A program made the position numbers and the translations under genes. A model generated the notes under the pieces. That model searched no databases, was not told where the DNA came from, and saw only the letters and a program-made list of their open reading frames with translations. 64,000 nt of DNA from Williamsia muralis (lineage in GTDB: Bacteria; Actinomycetota; Actinomycetes; Mycobacteriales; Mycobacteriaceae), in contig NZ_PEBD01000004.1 of assembly GCF_002735905.1 (NCBI RefSeq), forward strand, positions 62,001 to 126,000, written 5' to 3'. This document shows, piece by piece, positions 7,690 to 15,958 of the stretch; the first letter of the stretch is position 1; each line of letters begins with the position of its first letter.

Positions 7690-8547
7690 ATGGGGCCTGG
7701 ATACGGGAACGATCCCAACAAGCCGGATGAACCGTACTGGGGCGGCCAGGATCCTCGGCAACCGCAACAGCCGTACTGGGGTCAGCCTCCGGACCAGCCG
7801 GGCCAGGGTGGTCCCAGCGGCACCAGCCAGATGCCGGCGTACGGATCCGGCTCGACGCCCCAGTACGGCGGTCCCCAGTACGGCGGTCCCCAGTACGGCG
7901 GTGACCAATACGGCGAACCGGCGTATGGCCCGCCCGCCTACGGTCCGCAAGGTCAGCCCGCGTACGGGGAGCCGTACGACCCGAACAATCCCTACGGCAA
8001 CAACCCTTATGGTGGCGGACCTCCATACGGAGAGCCTCCGTACGGAGGCGGCTACGGCGGTCCCCCGAACGGGCCCGACGATGGGGGCAGCAAGAAAGCC
8101 CTGCTGATCATCCTGGGCGTGGTGGTCGTACTGATCGTCGTCGCCGGCGGAGCGTTTGCGGCCCTGGCTCTGATGGGGGATTCCGACAACGACTCCCCAT
8201 CGGCGACGTCCACCTCGGCGACAACGACCACGGAGACGACAACCACCCGCGAAACCGACGACACCACCACCACGGAAACCACCACCACGGGTTCGACATC
8301 GGGAACGGTCGAGTACGAGGTGACCGGCTCGGCGATGCTGATCCTGTACAGCGATCGTGACGGCGAGAAGACCGAGTCCGATCCCCGCACGCCGTGGACC
8401 AAGACCATCGACCGCGCGCCGGATACGTTGCAGCTCAGTGCATTTTCGATCGACGGCAATGACGTGACGTGCTCTATCAAGGTCGACGGGAAGGTCGTCG
8501 CCGACGAGAAGGGTGTGTTGGCGGTCTGCGTCCATCTCGGCTCATGA
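7690..8547 (+). CDS. MmpS-like membrane protein with Pro/Tyr/Gly-rich N-terminus
   Basis: A 285-residue protein. Residues 1-130 are a low-complexity cytoplasmic region rich in PQYGG and PYGE repeats. One transmembrane helix follows (about 137-162, LLIILGVVVVLIVVAGGAF), then a Thr-rich linker (about 172-210). The extracytoplasmic domain starts at GTVEYEVTGSAMLILYSDRDGE, with two Cys (CSIKVDG and CVHLGS) likely to form a disulfide. The C-terminal domain resembles MmpS proteins, which in mycolate bacteria assist MmpL exporters; no mmpL is adjacent. GAGGAG lies 9 nt before the ATG. Its stop overlaps the next start (ATGA), so it is translationally coupled to a methyltransferase. Confidence 0.8.
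   Translation: MGPGYGNDPNKPDEPYWGGQDPRQPQQPYWGQPPDQPGQGGPSGTSQMPAYGSGSTPQYGGPQYGGPQYGGDQYGEPAYGPPAYGPQGQPAYGEPYDPNNPYGNNPYGGGPPYGEPPYGGGYGGPPNGPDDGGSKKALLIILGVVVVLIVVAGGAFAALALMGDSDNDSPSATSTSATTTTETTTTRETDDTTTTETTTTGSTSGTVEYEVTGSAMLILYSDRDGEKTESDPRTPWTKTIDRAPDTLQLSAFSIDGNDVTCSIKVDGKVVADEKGVLAVCVHLGS
7861..7920 (+). repeat. 15-bp in-frame tandem repeat encoding QYGGP
   Basis: Unit CAGTACGGCGGTCCC occurs at 7861 and 7876. A variant ending GAC follows at 7891, and a more divergent copy at 7906. It encodes the QYGGP/QYGGD/QYGEP repeats of the MmpS-like protein and is a plausible site of length variation between strains. Confidence 0.8.
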
Positions 8548-9338
8548 GCACTCCATGGGCTCGGGGCCGGTACCGGACGGTGGCAGATCACCTCGTCCCG
8601 CTCGCGGGGGACCTGGTGGCCGTTGCCGGTCGTCGTACCCCCTTGGCCGGTGCGGTCGTCTACGACCTCGCCTGCGGAACCGGCAGCGCGGCACTGCTCT
8701 GCGCCCGTGAAGGGGCGCAGGTCACGGGGGTCGACCTGACCGTCGAACTGCTCGAAGAAGCAGAGGTGGAGGCGGCACGTTCGGGCCTCGACATCCGGTG
8801 GGTGTGTGCGGACGCGAGCGCGACCGGACTGCCACCGGCCGACGTGGTGCTCTCCAGCGTGGGCATCATCTTCGTGCAGCCAGAACCTCAGATCACCGAG
8901 GTCCGCAGATTGCTGGAGCCCGGCGGCACATTCGCGTACACCGCGTGGGCGTCGGGATCGGAGCAGCCGCTGTTCGCTCCGATCGCCGACGTACTCGGCC
9001 CGTCGCCCGCGCCGCAGTTCGGTGACGTGTCGCCCGAATCGTGGGCCGACCTGGCCGCCATCGAGCAGCGGCTGGCCGATGGCTTCATCGATGTTGTGGT
9101 GGACGAGCGCGACCATCTGTGGCAGTTCGGTTCCGTGGACGAGGCGATGCATCTGGTGACCAATGAGTCCCCGGTGCACGTCAACCTGCTGTCCATGATC
9201 GACGACGAACGAGGTCAGCAGGTTGTCAACGGTTTTCGGGACGTGTTCGGTGATCTCGCGCACGCCGACGGCTCGGTGACCTTCGCGGCCCCGTACGTGG
9301 TGGTGAGCGCAACCAGGGACAGGACGTCGTGGCAATGA
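8544..9338 (+). CDS. Class I SAM-dependent methyltransferase
   Basis: A 264-residue methyltransferase. SAM-binding motif I is VVYDLACGTGSAALLCAREG, the acidic residue of the next strand is in QVTGVDLTVELL, and the post-motif LPPADVVLSSVGIIFV is followed by LEPGGTFAYTAWA. The start ATG at 8544 overlaps the preceding stop (ATGA). The order resembles UbiE/COQ5-type small-molecule methyltransferases; the substrate is unknown. It overlaps the next methyltransferase gene in the same way, so the three genes from 7690 form an operon. Confidence 0.8.
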   Translation: MSTPWARGRYRTVADHLVPLAGDLVAVAGRRTPLAGAVVYDLACGTGSAALLCAREGAQVTGVDLTVELLEEAEVEAARSGLDIRWVCADASATGLPPADVVLSSVGIIFVQPEPQITEVRRLLEPGGTFAYTAWASGSEQPLFAPIADVLGPSPAPQFGDVSPESWADLAAIEQRLADGFIDVVVDERDHLWQFGSVDEAMHLVTNESPVHVNLLSMIDDERGQQVVNGFRDVFGDLAHADGSVTFAAPYVVVSATRDRTSWQ

Positions 9339-10075
9339 CCGACCCTGACAGGCAAGCGCGGATGGCCACGTCGTTCGGTCGCGAGGCAGAGTCGTACAGC
9401 AAGGGCCGGCCGGACTATCCGGAAGCGGCGATCGCCCATCTCGTTCCGTCCGACGCCCGAGTGGTCGTCGACATCGGTGCCGGCACAGGCAAACTCACCG
9501 CGTCGCTCCTCTCGCCGGGACGGACGGTGATCGCGGTGGAGCCCGATCGGGTGATGCTCGACGCGTTGTCTTCGGCATTGCCGACGGTGCACTCGGTATC
9601 GGGCACTGCCGAGCAGACGACACTCGACGACTCGGTGGCCGATGTCCTGACCTACGGCCAGGCCTGGCACTGGGTGCAGCCCGAGCCGGCGACCGCCGAA
9701 GCCGCCCGGGTACTGCGGCCCGGTGGACGGATCGGCCTGGTGTGGAACATCCGGGACGAGTCGGTTCCGTGGGTGGCCGTGCTCACCGACATCATGTCCG
9801 CCAGCGCTGCCGAATTGTTCGTGCTTAGGGGAGGACCCCGGTTACGAACGCACTTCGGTCCGTTGGAACACAAGGCCTTCGACTGGGAGCGTCGGATGAC
9901 ATCGGAACAGCTTGTTGCGATGGCAGCGTCGCGTAGTCATGTCATCACCGCGGCCGAGGCCGAACGCGCCCGGATCCTGGCGAGGGTGCAGGAGTTGGCG
10001 GATGACGTGGCCGACGGCGACGGCGTCATCGTGTTGCCCTACCGGACGCACGTGTACCGCGCCCACCGACTCTGA
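9335..10075 (+). CDS. Class I SAM-dependent methyltransferase
   Basis: A 246-residue methyltransferase. Motif I is VVVDIGAGTGKLTASLLSPG, followed by VIAVEPDRVMLDAL, AEQTTLDDSVADVLTYGQAWHW and RPGGRIGLVWNIRDES. It starts with the GRPDYPEAAIAHL segment common in actinobacterial members related to SAM methyltransferases acting on small molecules. The ATG at 9335 overlaps the upstream stop (ATGA). A GTG two codons earlier is in frame and also possible. It is not closely similar to the preceding methyltransferase, so this is not a recent duplication. Substrate unknown. Confidence 0.8.
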   Translation: MTDPDRQARMATSFGREAESYSKGRPDYPEAAIAHLVPSDARVVVDIGAGTGKLTASLLSPGRTVIAVEPDRVMLDALSSALPTVHSVSGTAEQTTLDDSVADVLTYGQAWHWVQPEPATAEAARVLRPGGRIGLVWNIRDESVPWVAVLTDIMSASAAELFVLRGGPRLRTHFGPLEHKAFDWERRMTSEQLVAMAASRSHVITAAEAERARILARVQELADDVADGDGVIVLPYRTHVYRAHRL

Positions 10076-10153
10076 GCGGTCGGTCTGTCGAGTTCGGCTC
10101 ACCATGAACGAAATCGGCCGGCCGTGCTGACGCCATCGCTGCGGTGGTGTTTT

Positions 10154-11155
10154 ATGGAACAGATGCGAACGCTCCCTCGCCGGCGGACCTGGATCAGGCT
10201 CACCCTGGTGCCGTTGATCGTCATGCTGCTGGCGACCGTCGTGGCAGGATGTTTCGATCCCCTCAACCGTGCGGGATCGCGCGATCCCGATCCCCGTCAC
10301 ATCGTCGTCGGATCAGGGGGCGTGCTGGAGAGCCAGATCATCGGTCAGATCTACATCGACGTTCTCGAGGCCAACGGGTTCACGGCCGAGAACCAGCTCA
10401 ACTCGGGTACCCGTGAGCGTTACCTTCCCGCCCTGCGCGCCGGTGACATCGACATCGCTCCCGACTACATCGGCAACCTGCTCCAGTATCTGGCAGCGTC
10501 CGCTCCCGGCCTGTCCGAGGAAGAGGTGACGAAGTACTCGTCGCTGACGTCGTTGCCCGACATCGAGAATGCGTTGCCCGCAGTACTCGGTGACGATCTG
10601 CTGACCTACACGCCGCTCCCCGGATCCAACTCGGACTCGGTGACCGTCACCCGACAGAGCGCAGAGAAATGGAACCTGGTGTCCATCGCAGACCTCGCGC
10701 GGGTGGCGCAGTCGGAGACCGTCAGCTTCATGGCCAACAGCGAGTTCGCCACCCGTGAGGTGGGGGTACCGGGCCTACGCCGAAACTATGGGCTGGACGT
10801 GGACTTCAAACCCAACAACGACAGCGGCGGCCAGGCCACCATCAACGAGCTGACCAGCGGACGGGTCACCGCCGCCGACATCTACACCACCACGCCCGCG
10901 ATAACCACGGAAAACCTTGTGGTGCTGGAAGATCCGAAACACAACTTCCCCGCCAACAACATCGTGCCGGTGCTGGCGAAGTCGAAGGACTCGCCGGAAC
11001 TACGCAAGGTGCTCGACGCGGTGTCGGCACAGCTGACCGTCGAAGAACTCCGCAGCCTGAACGAGATGGTTTCGGGCACACAGAAACTCGAAGTCGAGGA
11101 CGCGGCAGAACGCTGGGTGAGAGACCACGGGCTCAACAAGCAACTGGGGTCATGA
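10154..11155 (+). CDS. proX: Osmolyte ABC transporter substrate-binding lipoprotein
   Basis: A 333-residue periplasmic-type binding protein of the OpuAC/ProX family for glycine betaine, choline or related quaternary amines. The signal peptide ends in a lipobox (LLATVVAGC), so it should be lipid-anchored outside the membrane. Family features include HIVVGSGGVLESQIIGQIY, the LNSGTRERYLPALRAGDIDIAPDYIGNLL segment, and DNNP-like loops (KPNNDSGGQATINELTSGRVTAADIYTTTPAI). It is followed immediately by the ATPase and two permeases. A second in-frame ATG at 10163 is an alternative start. The substrate is inferred from the family; I did not confirm the aromatic cage. Confidence 0.88.
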   Translation: MEQMRTLPRRRTWIRLTLVPLIVMLLATVVAGCFDPLNRAGSRDPDPRHIVVGSGGVLESQIIGQIYIDVLEANGFTAENQLNSGTRERYLPALRAGDIDIAPDYIGNLLQYLAASAPGLSEEEVTKYSSLTSLPDIENALPAVLGDDLLTYTPLPGSNSDSVTVTRQSAEKWNLVSIADLARVAQSETVSFMANSEFATREVGVPGLRRNYGLDVDFKPNNDSGGQATINELTSGRVTAADIYTTTPAITTENLVVLEDPKHNFPANNIVPVLAKSKDSPELRKVLDAVSAQLTVEELRSLNEMVSGTQKLEVEDAAERWVRDHGLNKQLGS

Positions 11156-11177
11156 GATGACCGATGGAAGGAAGCCG

Positions 11178-12278
11178 ATGATCACCTTCGATGCGGTGAC
11201 CAAGACCTACCCCGACGGCACCACCGCGGTCGACAACCTGACCCTGGAGATCGAAGAAGGCAGCTTCACGGCCTTTGTGGGTCCGTCGGGATGTGGCAAG
11301 ACCACCTCGATGCGCATGATCAACCGGATGATCGATCCGACGTCCGGCACCGTGAAGGTGGACGGACAAGACGTGAGCACCACCAACCCGGTGACGCTGC
11401 GACGCGGTATCGGTTACGTGATCCAGAGCGCCGGTCTGATGCCGCATCAGCGTGTGGTCGACAACGTGGCCACCGTCCCGGTGCTGGAAGGCGAGTCGCG
11501 CAAGGCGGCCAGGCGTGCGGCGCTCGAACTCCTCGAGCGGGTCGGTCTGGACTCGACCGTGGCCACCCGGTACCCGGGCCAGCTGTCGGGCGGGCAGCAA
11601 CAACGTGTCGGTGTGGCAAGAGCTCTGGCTGCAGATCCGGCCATCCTGCTGATGGACGAGCCGTTCAGTGCTGTCGATCCTGTCGTGCGCGAGGACCTGC
11701 AGAACGAGATGCTCCGACTGCAGGCCGAGCTGCGTAAGACCATCGTCTTCGTCACCCACGACATCGATGAGGCCGTCAAGCTCGCCGACCGGATCGCGAT
11801 CTTCGGCAAAGGCGGTGTCCTGCGCCAATTCGACACCCCGGCGCGACTGCTCGCCGCGCCCGCCGACGAGTTCGTGTCCTCGTTTGTCGGTCGCGACCGC
11901 GGTTATCGTCTGCTGCAGTTCAATTCGGGTCAGGACGTGAAGGTCGAGCCGCTCGAACCGATCACCGAACCGCAGATCGACGGGCTGGTCCTCGGCGCCG
12001 ACGAGTGGCGGCTGGTGACGGTGGACGGAACCCCGTTCGGTTGGGTCGACGCCGATGGAGTGCGGGCGCATTCCGGTGGGGCGTCGCTGTACGACAGTTG
12101 CTCAGCTGGTGGGTCGCTGTTCAGTGAGTCCGGCTCGTTGCGCCAGGCACTCGATGCCGCATTGTCATCGCCCTCGGGAATCGGTGTGGTGGTGGACGGC
12201 CAAGGGACCGTGAGCGGAGGGGTCCGCGCCGCCGACGTCCTCGCTGCTCTCGAACAGCAGCGCAAGTCGGCATCATGA
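11178..12278 (+). CDS. proV: Osmolyte ABC transporter ATP-binding protein
   Basis: A 366-residue ABC ATPase. Walker A is GPSGCGKTTS, the Q-loop VIQSAGLMPHQ, the signature LSGGQQQRVGVARAL, Walker B ILLMDEPFSAVD and the switch histidine FVTHDIDEA. The C-terminal approximately 120 residues beyond the ATPase domain correspond to the regulatory region where OpuA-type ATPases carry CBS repeats; here it is poorly conserved and may be degenerate. The start at 11178 has GGAAGGAAG just upstream and gives the usual MITFDAVTKTYPDG N-terminus. An ATG at 11157, 1 nt after the proX stop, is the alternative. It overlaps the next permease gene by ATGA. Confidence 0.92.
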   Translation: MITFDAVTKTYPDGTTAVDNLTLEIEEGSFTAFVGPSGCGKTTSMRMINRMIDPTSGTVKVDGQDVSTTNPVTLRRGIGYVIQSAGLMPHQRVVDNVATVPVLEGESRKAARRAALELLERVGLDSTVATRYPGQLSGGQQQRVGVARALAADPAILLMDEPFSAVDPVVREDLQNEMLRLQAELRKTIVFVTHDIDEAVKLADRIAIFGKGGVLRQFDTPARLLAAPADEFVSSFVGRDRGYRLLQFNSGQDVKVEPLEPITEPQIDGLVLGADEWRLVTVDGTPFGWVDADGVRAHSGGASLYDSCSAGGSLFSESGSLRQALDAALSSPSGIGVVVDGQGTVSGGVRAADVLAALEQQRKSAS

Positions 12279-12970
12279 ACTACCTCTTCGACCACTTCTC
12301 GAAGGTCTGGGAACTGACGCTCGAACACATCAAACTATCGATGATCCCGTTGGCGGTGGCCCTGGTCATCGCGATTCCGCTGGGTCTCCTGGTGTACCGG
12401 TCCCGGCCGGCCCGGCGGGTGACGATCGTGATCGGCTCGATCATCTTCACCATCCCGTCCATCGCTCTGTTCATCGTGCTGCCCTCGCTGATCAACACGC
12501 GCATTCTCTCCGACGTCAACGTGATGGTGGCGCTGGCCTTGTATTCGACTGCGCTGCTTGTGCGTTCGGTTCCAGAAGCGCTCGACGCCGTGCCTCCGGC
12601 CGCTGTCGACGCCGCCAAGGCCATCGGATACAAGCCGTGGCAACGCGTGCTCAAGGTGGAACTGCCCCTGTCGATCCCGGTGCTCATCGCCACCATTCGC
12701 GTGGTGTCGGTGACCAACATCTCGATGGTGTCGGTAGGTGCGGTCATCGGCTTCGGCGGCCTGGGCCGGTTGTTCACCGAAGGCTATAGCCGCAACTACA
12801 CCGACGAGATCGTGGCCGGGATCATCGCCGTTGTGGTTCTCGCACTGGTGATCGATCTGGTCCTCGTGGTGATCGGCCGGGTGCTGACCCCGTGGGCACG
12901 CGTCGGCCGGGGGCCGGGCAGGTTGGCACGTAGCCGGATGAACCTGGCCAAAGAGGCGGCACCGGCATGA
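12275..12970 (+). CDS. proW: Osmolyte ABC transporter permease
   Basis: A 231-residue integral membrane protein of the MetI-like/OpuAB permease family with about five to six helices. The cytoplasmic coupling loop is DAVPPAAVDAAKAIGYKPWQRVLKVELPLSIPVLIATIRV, containing the EAA-type motif that contacts the ATPase. It is translationally coupled to both neighbours (ATGA overlaps at 12275 and 12967). It pairs with the second permease to form the channel of a ProXVWZ-type importer for compatible solutes. No osmoresponsive promoter element is recognisable. Confidence 0.92.
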   Translation: MNYLFDHFSKVWELTLEHIKLSMIPLAVALVIAIPLGLLVYRSRPARRVTIVIGSIIFTIPSIALFIVLPSLINTRILSDVNVMVALALYSTALLVRSVPEALDAVPPAAVDAAKAIGYKPWQRVLKVELPLSIPVLIATIRVVSVTNISMVSVGAVIGFGGLGRLFTEGYSRNYTDEIVAGIIAVVVLALVIDLVLVVIGRVLTPWARVGRGPGRLARSRMNLAKEAAPA

Positions 12971-13668
12971 GCAACATCTTCAGCGACACCGTCAGCTACC
13001 TGACCACCGGAACGAACTGGACCGGTACCGAGGACTCGGAGGGATTGCTGGTCGAGATCGGCCAACACATCGGCTACACCTTCTACGCAGTGGCGGTCGC
13101 GGCGTTGATCGCGGTCCCGATCGGTCTGCTCATCGGTCACACCGGCAAGGGTGAGGTGGCGGTGGTGGGACTGGTGAACGTGCTGCGGTCGTTGCCGACC
13201 CTGGGTCTCCTGCTGCTCTTCATCTTGTGGATGGGTCTCGGACTCACCCCCACGATCATCGCGCTGATACTCCTCGCTATCCCGCCGCTGCTGGCCGGTA
13301 CCTATGCGGGGGTCGCCAATGTCGACAAGGCAGTGGTCGACGCATCCCGGGCCATGGGCTTGAGCCATCTGCAGGTGCTGCTCAAAGTGGAGTTACCAAA
13401 CGCACTCCCACTCATCCTGGGTGGCCTGCGTAACGCCACGCTGCAGGTGGTGGCAACTGCAGCCATCGCCGCCTACGCCGGCTTGGGTGGCCTCGGACGC
13501 CCGATCTTCGACGGCCTCGCCACCTATGACTACCCGCCGATGATCGCGGGGTCGCTGCTGGTCACGCTGTTGGCCCTGATTCTCGACGGCATCCTCGCAG
13601 GTGTCAGCTGGGCATCCGTCCCAGGTACTGGACGGCTGCGACGCACTCCTGACCTGTCCACCGCCTGA
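12967..13668 (+). CDS. proZ: Osmolyte ABC transporter permease
   Basis: A 233-residue second permease subunit of the same importer. Membrane helices alternate with a coupling loop, NVDKAVVDASRAMGLSHLQVLLKVELPNALPLILGGLRNA, matching the EAA motif of the family. The N-terminal approximately 40 residues are hydrophilic, then helices begin at YTFYAVAVAALIAVPIGLLIG. It is the last gene of the four-gene transporter operon; no strong terminator hairpin follows. As I recall, proX-V-W-Z with tyrA and tadA nearby is also the local gene order in M. tuberculosis. Confidence 0.92.
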   Translation: MSNIFSDTVSYLTTGTNWTGTEDSEGLLVEIGQHIGYTFYAVAVAALIAVPIGLLIGHTGKGEVAVVGLVNVLRSLPTLGLLLLFILWMGLGLTPTIIALILLAIPPLLAGTYAGVANVDKAVVDASRAMGLSHLQVLLKVELPNALPLILGGLRNATLQVVATAAIAAYAGLGGLGRPIFDGLATYDYPPMIAGSLLVTLLALILDGILAGVSWASVPGTGRLRRTPDLSTA

Positions 13669-13739
13669 TCAAAGGGGTGGCCCGGCCAATGTGTGCCATT
13701 GGTTCGGAAACATGGGGTCTGGTCGCCTACCTTGAAGGT

Positions 13740-14375
13740 GTGAATTCCCCAGACGTGTCCCAAGAGGCAACCGTGCTCCAGCCAGGGTCGGCCGGTGTCT
13801 CTGACAACAGCGACTTCAAGACAGTGATGACCTGGCGTGGGATAGGCGAGGACCGGCTCGAGCAGGTGCGTGTCGCGGTCACCGGGAATCGGGTGAAGGC
13901 GTACGGCCGGATCGTTGCTGCGGCAACCGCCGATCGTGAGGCCTTCAGCGCGTCGTACGACCTGGTCACCAACGATGCCGGTGTCACCAAGCGGTTGTCG
14001 CTGCACCTCGTGCGAGCGGGTGGGGACGCCCAGATCTCGATCACCCGCGACGGCGAGGACACCTGGCTGGTCCAGACTGCCCGCGGCATGGAACGCAGCG
14101 ACTTCGGCGGTGCACAAGACGTCGACCTGGCGCTCAGCCCCTTCTTCAACGCTCTGCCGATCCGCAGGCTGGGCCTGGGCAAACCCGCGGCCACGCCGGT
14201 TGCCGTCCCCGTTGCCTACCTATATCTACCCACAGGTGAGGTGAAGTCGGCGACGCTGCAGTACACACCCGGTGACGATGGAGTCGGAGTGGTCTCACCG
14301 GTGGCCGACACCACCCTCACCGTCGACGACAACGGTTTTGTCATCAACTACCCGGGGTTGGCCGAACGGGTCTGA
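13740..14375 (+). CDS. Putative glycolipid-binding protein (DUF1089-like)
   Basis: A protein of 211 residues from the GTG at 13740, or 182 from the ATG at 13827. The core is a beta-rich domain: MTWRGIGEDRLEQVRVAVTGNRVKAYGRIVAA, AFSASYDLVTNDAGVTKRLSLHL, ISITRDGEDTWLV, DLALSPFFNALPIRRLGL and ATLQYTPGDDGVGVV. This order matches the putative glycolipid-binding family DUF1089. TACCTT sits 7 nt before the GTG at 13740, fitting a leaderless start, but the domain itself begins near 13827. Its 3' end overlaps the convergent tyrA by 28 nt. The ligand is unproven. Confidence 0.7.
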   Translation: MNSPDVSQEATVLQPGSAGVSDNSDFKTVMTWRGIGEDRLEQVRVAVTGNRVKAYGRIVAAATADREAFSASYDLVTNDAGVTKRLSLHLVRAGGDAQISITRDGEDTWLVQTARGMERSDFGGAQDVDLALSPFFNALPIRRLGLGKPAATPVAVPVAYLYLPTGEVKSATLQYTPGDDGVGVVSPVADTTLTVDDNGFVINYPGLAERV

Positions 14376-15334
14376 CCCGTCCACACCCCGCCGCGGCGGG
14401 CGGCGTCACGCAGGGCCGCCTCCCAGCCATCGGAACCAATAACCACGTCGGTGACGGGCACGTCGCCGGAAGCGTTGATCTGCTCGTAGCGCCTGCGTGC
14501 GCGGTGACCGTCTTCGACGAGGATCTCCACCGAGCCCTCGTCGCGCAGTTGGTCGCGGGCACGGGTGAGGCGATCGATGGTCTCGCTGAGTGCATTGAGC
14601 AAGGCGATGTCGTTCGCCTCGAGCATGGCCCGCTGCGCAGAGGGTTTGGTGCCGGCGACGCGTGTCCCATCGCGAAACGAGCCCGCCGCGAGCCGCAACG
14701 CGAGTTCACCTTCGCCGGCGCCCACCACAGCGGTCACGGCGGCCATTAGATGAGGTAGATGGGAAATGCCCGCGACAGCGCGATCGTGCTCATCGGACGC
14801 GGCGGGGATCACGCGGGACCCGACCTCGAGGGCGAGGTGCGCAACGGTCCGCCACACGTGGGGATCGGCGCCGTCGTCGGTGGCCACCACCCAGACCGCG
14901 CCGTCGAAGAGAGTGGGGTCGGTGGCAGTCCAGCCCGATTCGGCCGAACCCGCCATCGGGTGGCCGCCCACGAAGTTACTGCCGAGTCCTTGCGCGTGAA
15001 CCGCGTCGGCGACCGGCTGCTTCACGCTCACCACATCGGTCAGCGGACACCGGGGAGCGTGCTCGGCGACGGCCGCGACGATCGCGGCAACTGTGGGAGC
15101 CGGCGTCGCGATCACTATCAACGCCGACTGCTGCGCTGCGCGGGCGAGGGTCGCGACGAGGTCGGTCGACACGTCGAACCCGCTCTCGGCAGCAGCGGCG
15201 ACGGTGGCGTCGGAGCGGTTGTAACCGAAGGCCGGCCGACCGGTGGCGGCCAGTGCCCGCAGCAACGAACCGCCGATCAAACCCAGGCCCAGAACACAGA
15301 CAGAGGGCCGGGGCTGTGGCGAGGTCGCGGTCAC
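14348..15334 (-). CDS. tyrA: Prephenate dehydrogenase
   Basis: A 328-residue NAD(P)-dependent enzyme of tyrosine biosynthesis, converting prephenate to 4-hydroxyphenylpyruvate. The dinucleotide motif is VCVLGLGLIGGSLLRAL near the N-terminus. Substrate-site segments are GGHPMAGSAESGW (containing the conserved His), DEHDRAVAGISHLPHLMAA, and the all-helical C-terminal half typical of TyrA_Arom. No ACT domain is evident at the C-terminus (residues after about 290 are short). The GTG at 15334 lies 6 nt after CAATCT and suggests a leaderless start; an ATG at 15352 lacks a ribosome-binding site. It is divergent from the TadA partner gene. Confidence 0.9.
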   Translation of the reverse strand: MTATSPQPRPSVCVLGLGLIGGSLLRALAATGRPAFGYNRSDATVAAAAESGFDVSTDLVATLARAAQQSALIVIATPAPTVAAIVAAVAEHAPRCPLTDVVSVKQPVADAVHAQGLGSNFVGGHPMAGSAESGWTATDPTLFDGAVWVVATDDGADPHVWRTVAHLALEVGSRVIPAASDEHDRAVAGISHLPHLMAAVTAVVGAGEGELALRLAAGSFRDGTRVAGTKPSAQRAMLEANDIALLNALSETIDRLTRARDQLRDEGSVEILVEDGHRARRRYEQINASGDVPVTDVVIGSDGWEAALRDAARRGGVWTGQTRSANPG

Positions 15335-15390
15335 CCGATCAGATTGGCACATGCGGGCGGTACGCAGGTCACGCGGCTGCTCGTAGAGAG

Positions 15391-15419
15391 TTGGGTTTAC
15401 CCGCGCCGACCGCTACCGT
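15391..15419 (+). promoter_or_regulatory. Promoter of the tadA operon
   Basis: -35 TTGGGT (15391-15396), 17-nt spacer, -10 TACCGT (15414-15419). The ATG of the first gene is at 15426, 7 nt after the -10, so the transcript is predicted to be leaderless. This is the best-formed leaderless promoter in the window. Confidence 0.6.
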
Positions 15420-15425
15420 GACCGC

Positions 15426-15935
15426 ATGGCAGCTGCAGGTGCGGATGATGTAGATGGTTTCGCCATTGCGGTCGTCCGGGAGGACGGCAAGTGGACCCTC
15501 ACCGCAATGGATCGCAGTGCACTGGCCGAACTCGGTGAAGCCGAGAATCGGCTGCGGGGCCTGCGCAGCGCCGGAGCGGTGTTCGGACTGCTCGACGTGG
15601 ACGACGAGTTCTTCATCGTCGTGCGGCCGTCGCCCTCGGGAACGAAACTCTTGATCTCGGACGCCACAGCGGCAATCGACTACGACATCGCCGCCGATGT
15701 ACTCGACGTGCTCAATGTCGAGATCCCCGACATCGACCCCGACGACATCGACGATGTCGAACCGTGGGAAGAAGGCGATCTGGCCATCCTCGCCGACCTC
15801 GGTCTGCCGGACTCGGTGATGAGCATCATCGTCGGTGACACGGATCTGTATGCCGACGAACAGATCGGGATGATCGCCGCCCGACTCGGTTTCGCGGACG
15901 AGTTGTCGAAGACGCTCGAGAAGCTCGGTCACTGA
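15426..15935 (+). CDS. tRNA adenosine deaminase-associated protein
   Basis: A 169-residue acidic protein found in actinobacteria directly upstream of tadA. It begins with DGFAIAVVREDGKWTLTAM, has FGLLDVDDEFFIVVRPSPSGTKLLISDATAAIDYDIAADVLD, a strongly acidic linker (IPDIDPDDIDDVEPWEEGDLAILADLGLP) and an amphipathic C-terminus. It has no catalytic motif of its own; a role as partner or regulator of TadA is inferred from conserved adjacency. tadA starts 23 nt downstream. The start follows a -10 box directly (leaderless). Confidence 0.85.
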   Translation: MAAAGADDVDGFAIAVVREDGKWTLTAMDRSALAELGEAENRLRGLRSAGAVFGLLDVDDEFFIVVRPSPSGTKLLISDATAAIDYDIAADVLDVLNVEIPDIDPDDIDDVEPWEEGDLAILADLGLPDSVMSIIVGDTDLYADEQIGMIAARLGFADELSKTLEKLGH

Positions 15936-15958
15936 ACACTTTTCGTGAGTCGGATGAC

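Noticed and set aside
6168-7721. Longer gadB start at 7721
   Set aside because: The extra 65 residues lack family similarity, and GGAG precedes the Met at 7526, so the shorter form is used.
7399-8535. 378-codon minus-strand frame opposite the MmpS-like gene
   Set aside because: Composition is Arg/Gly repeats mirrored from the low-complexity PYG region and it overlaps gadB; a shadow.
11133-12071. 312-codon frame opposite the ABC ATPase
   Set aside because: The plus strand carries all ABC motifs in order; the opposite frame is His/Arg-rich and without motif.
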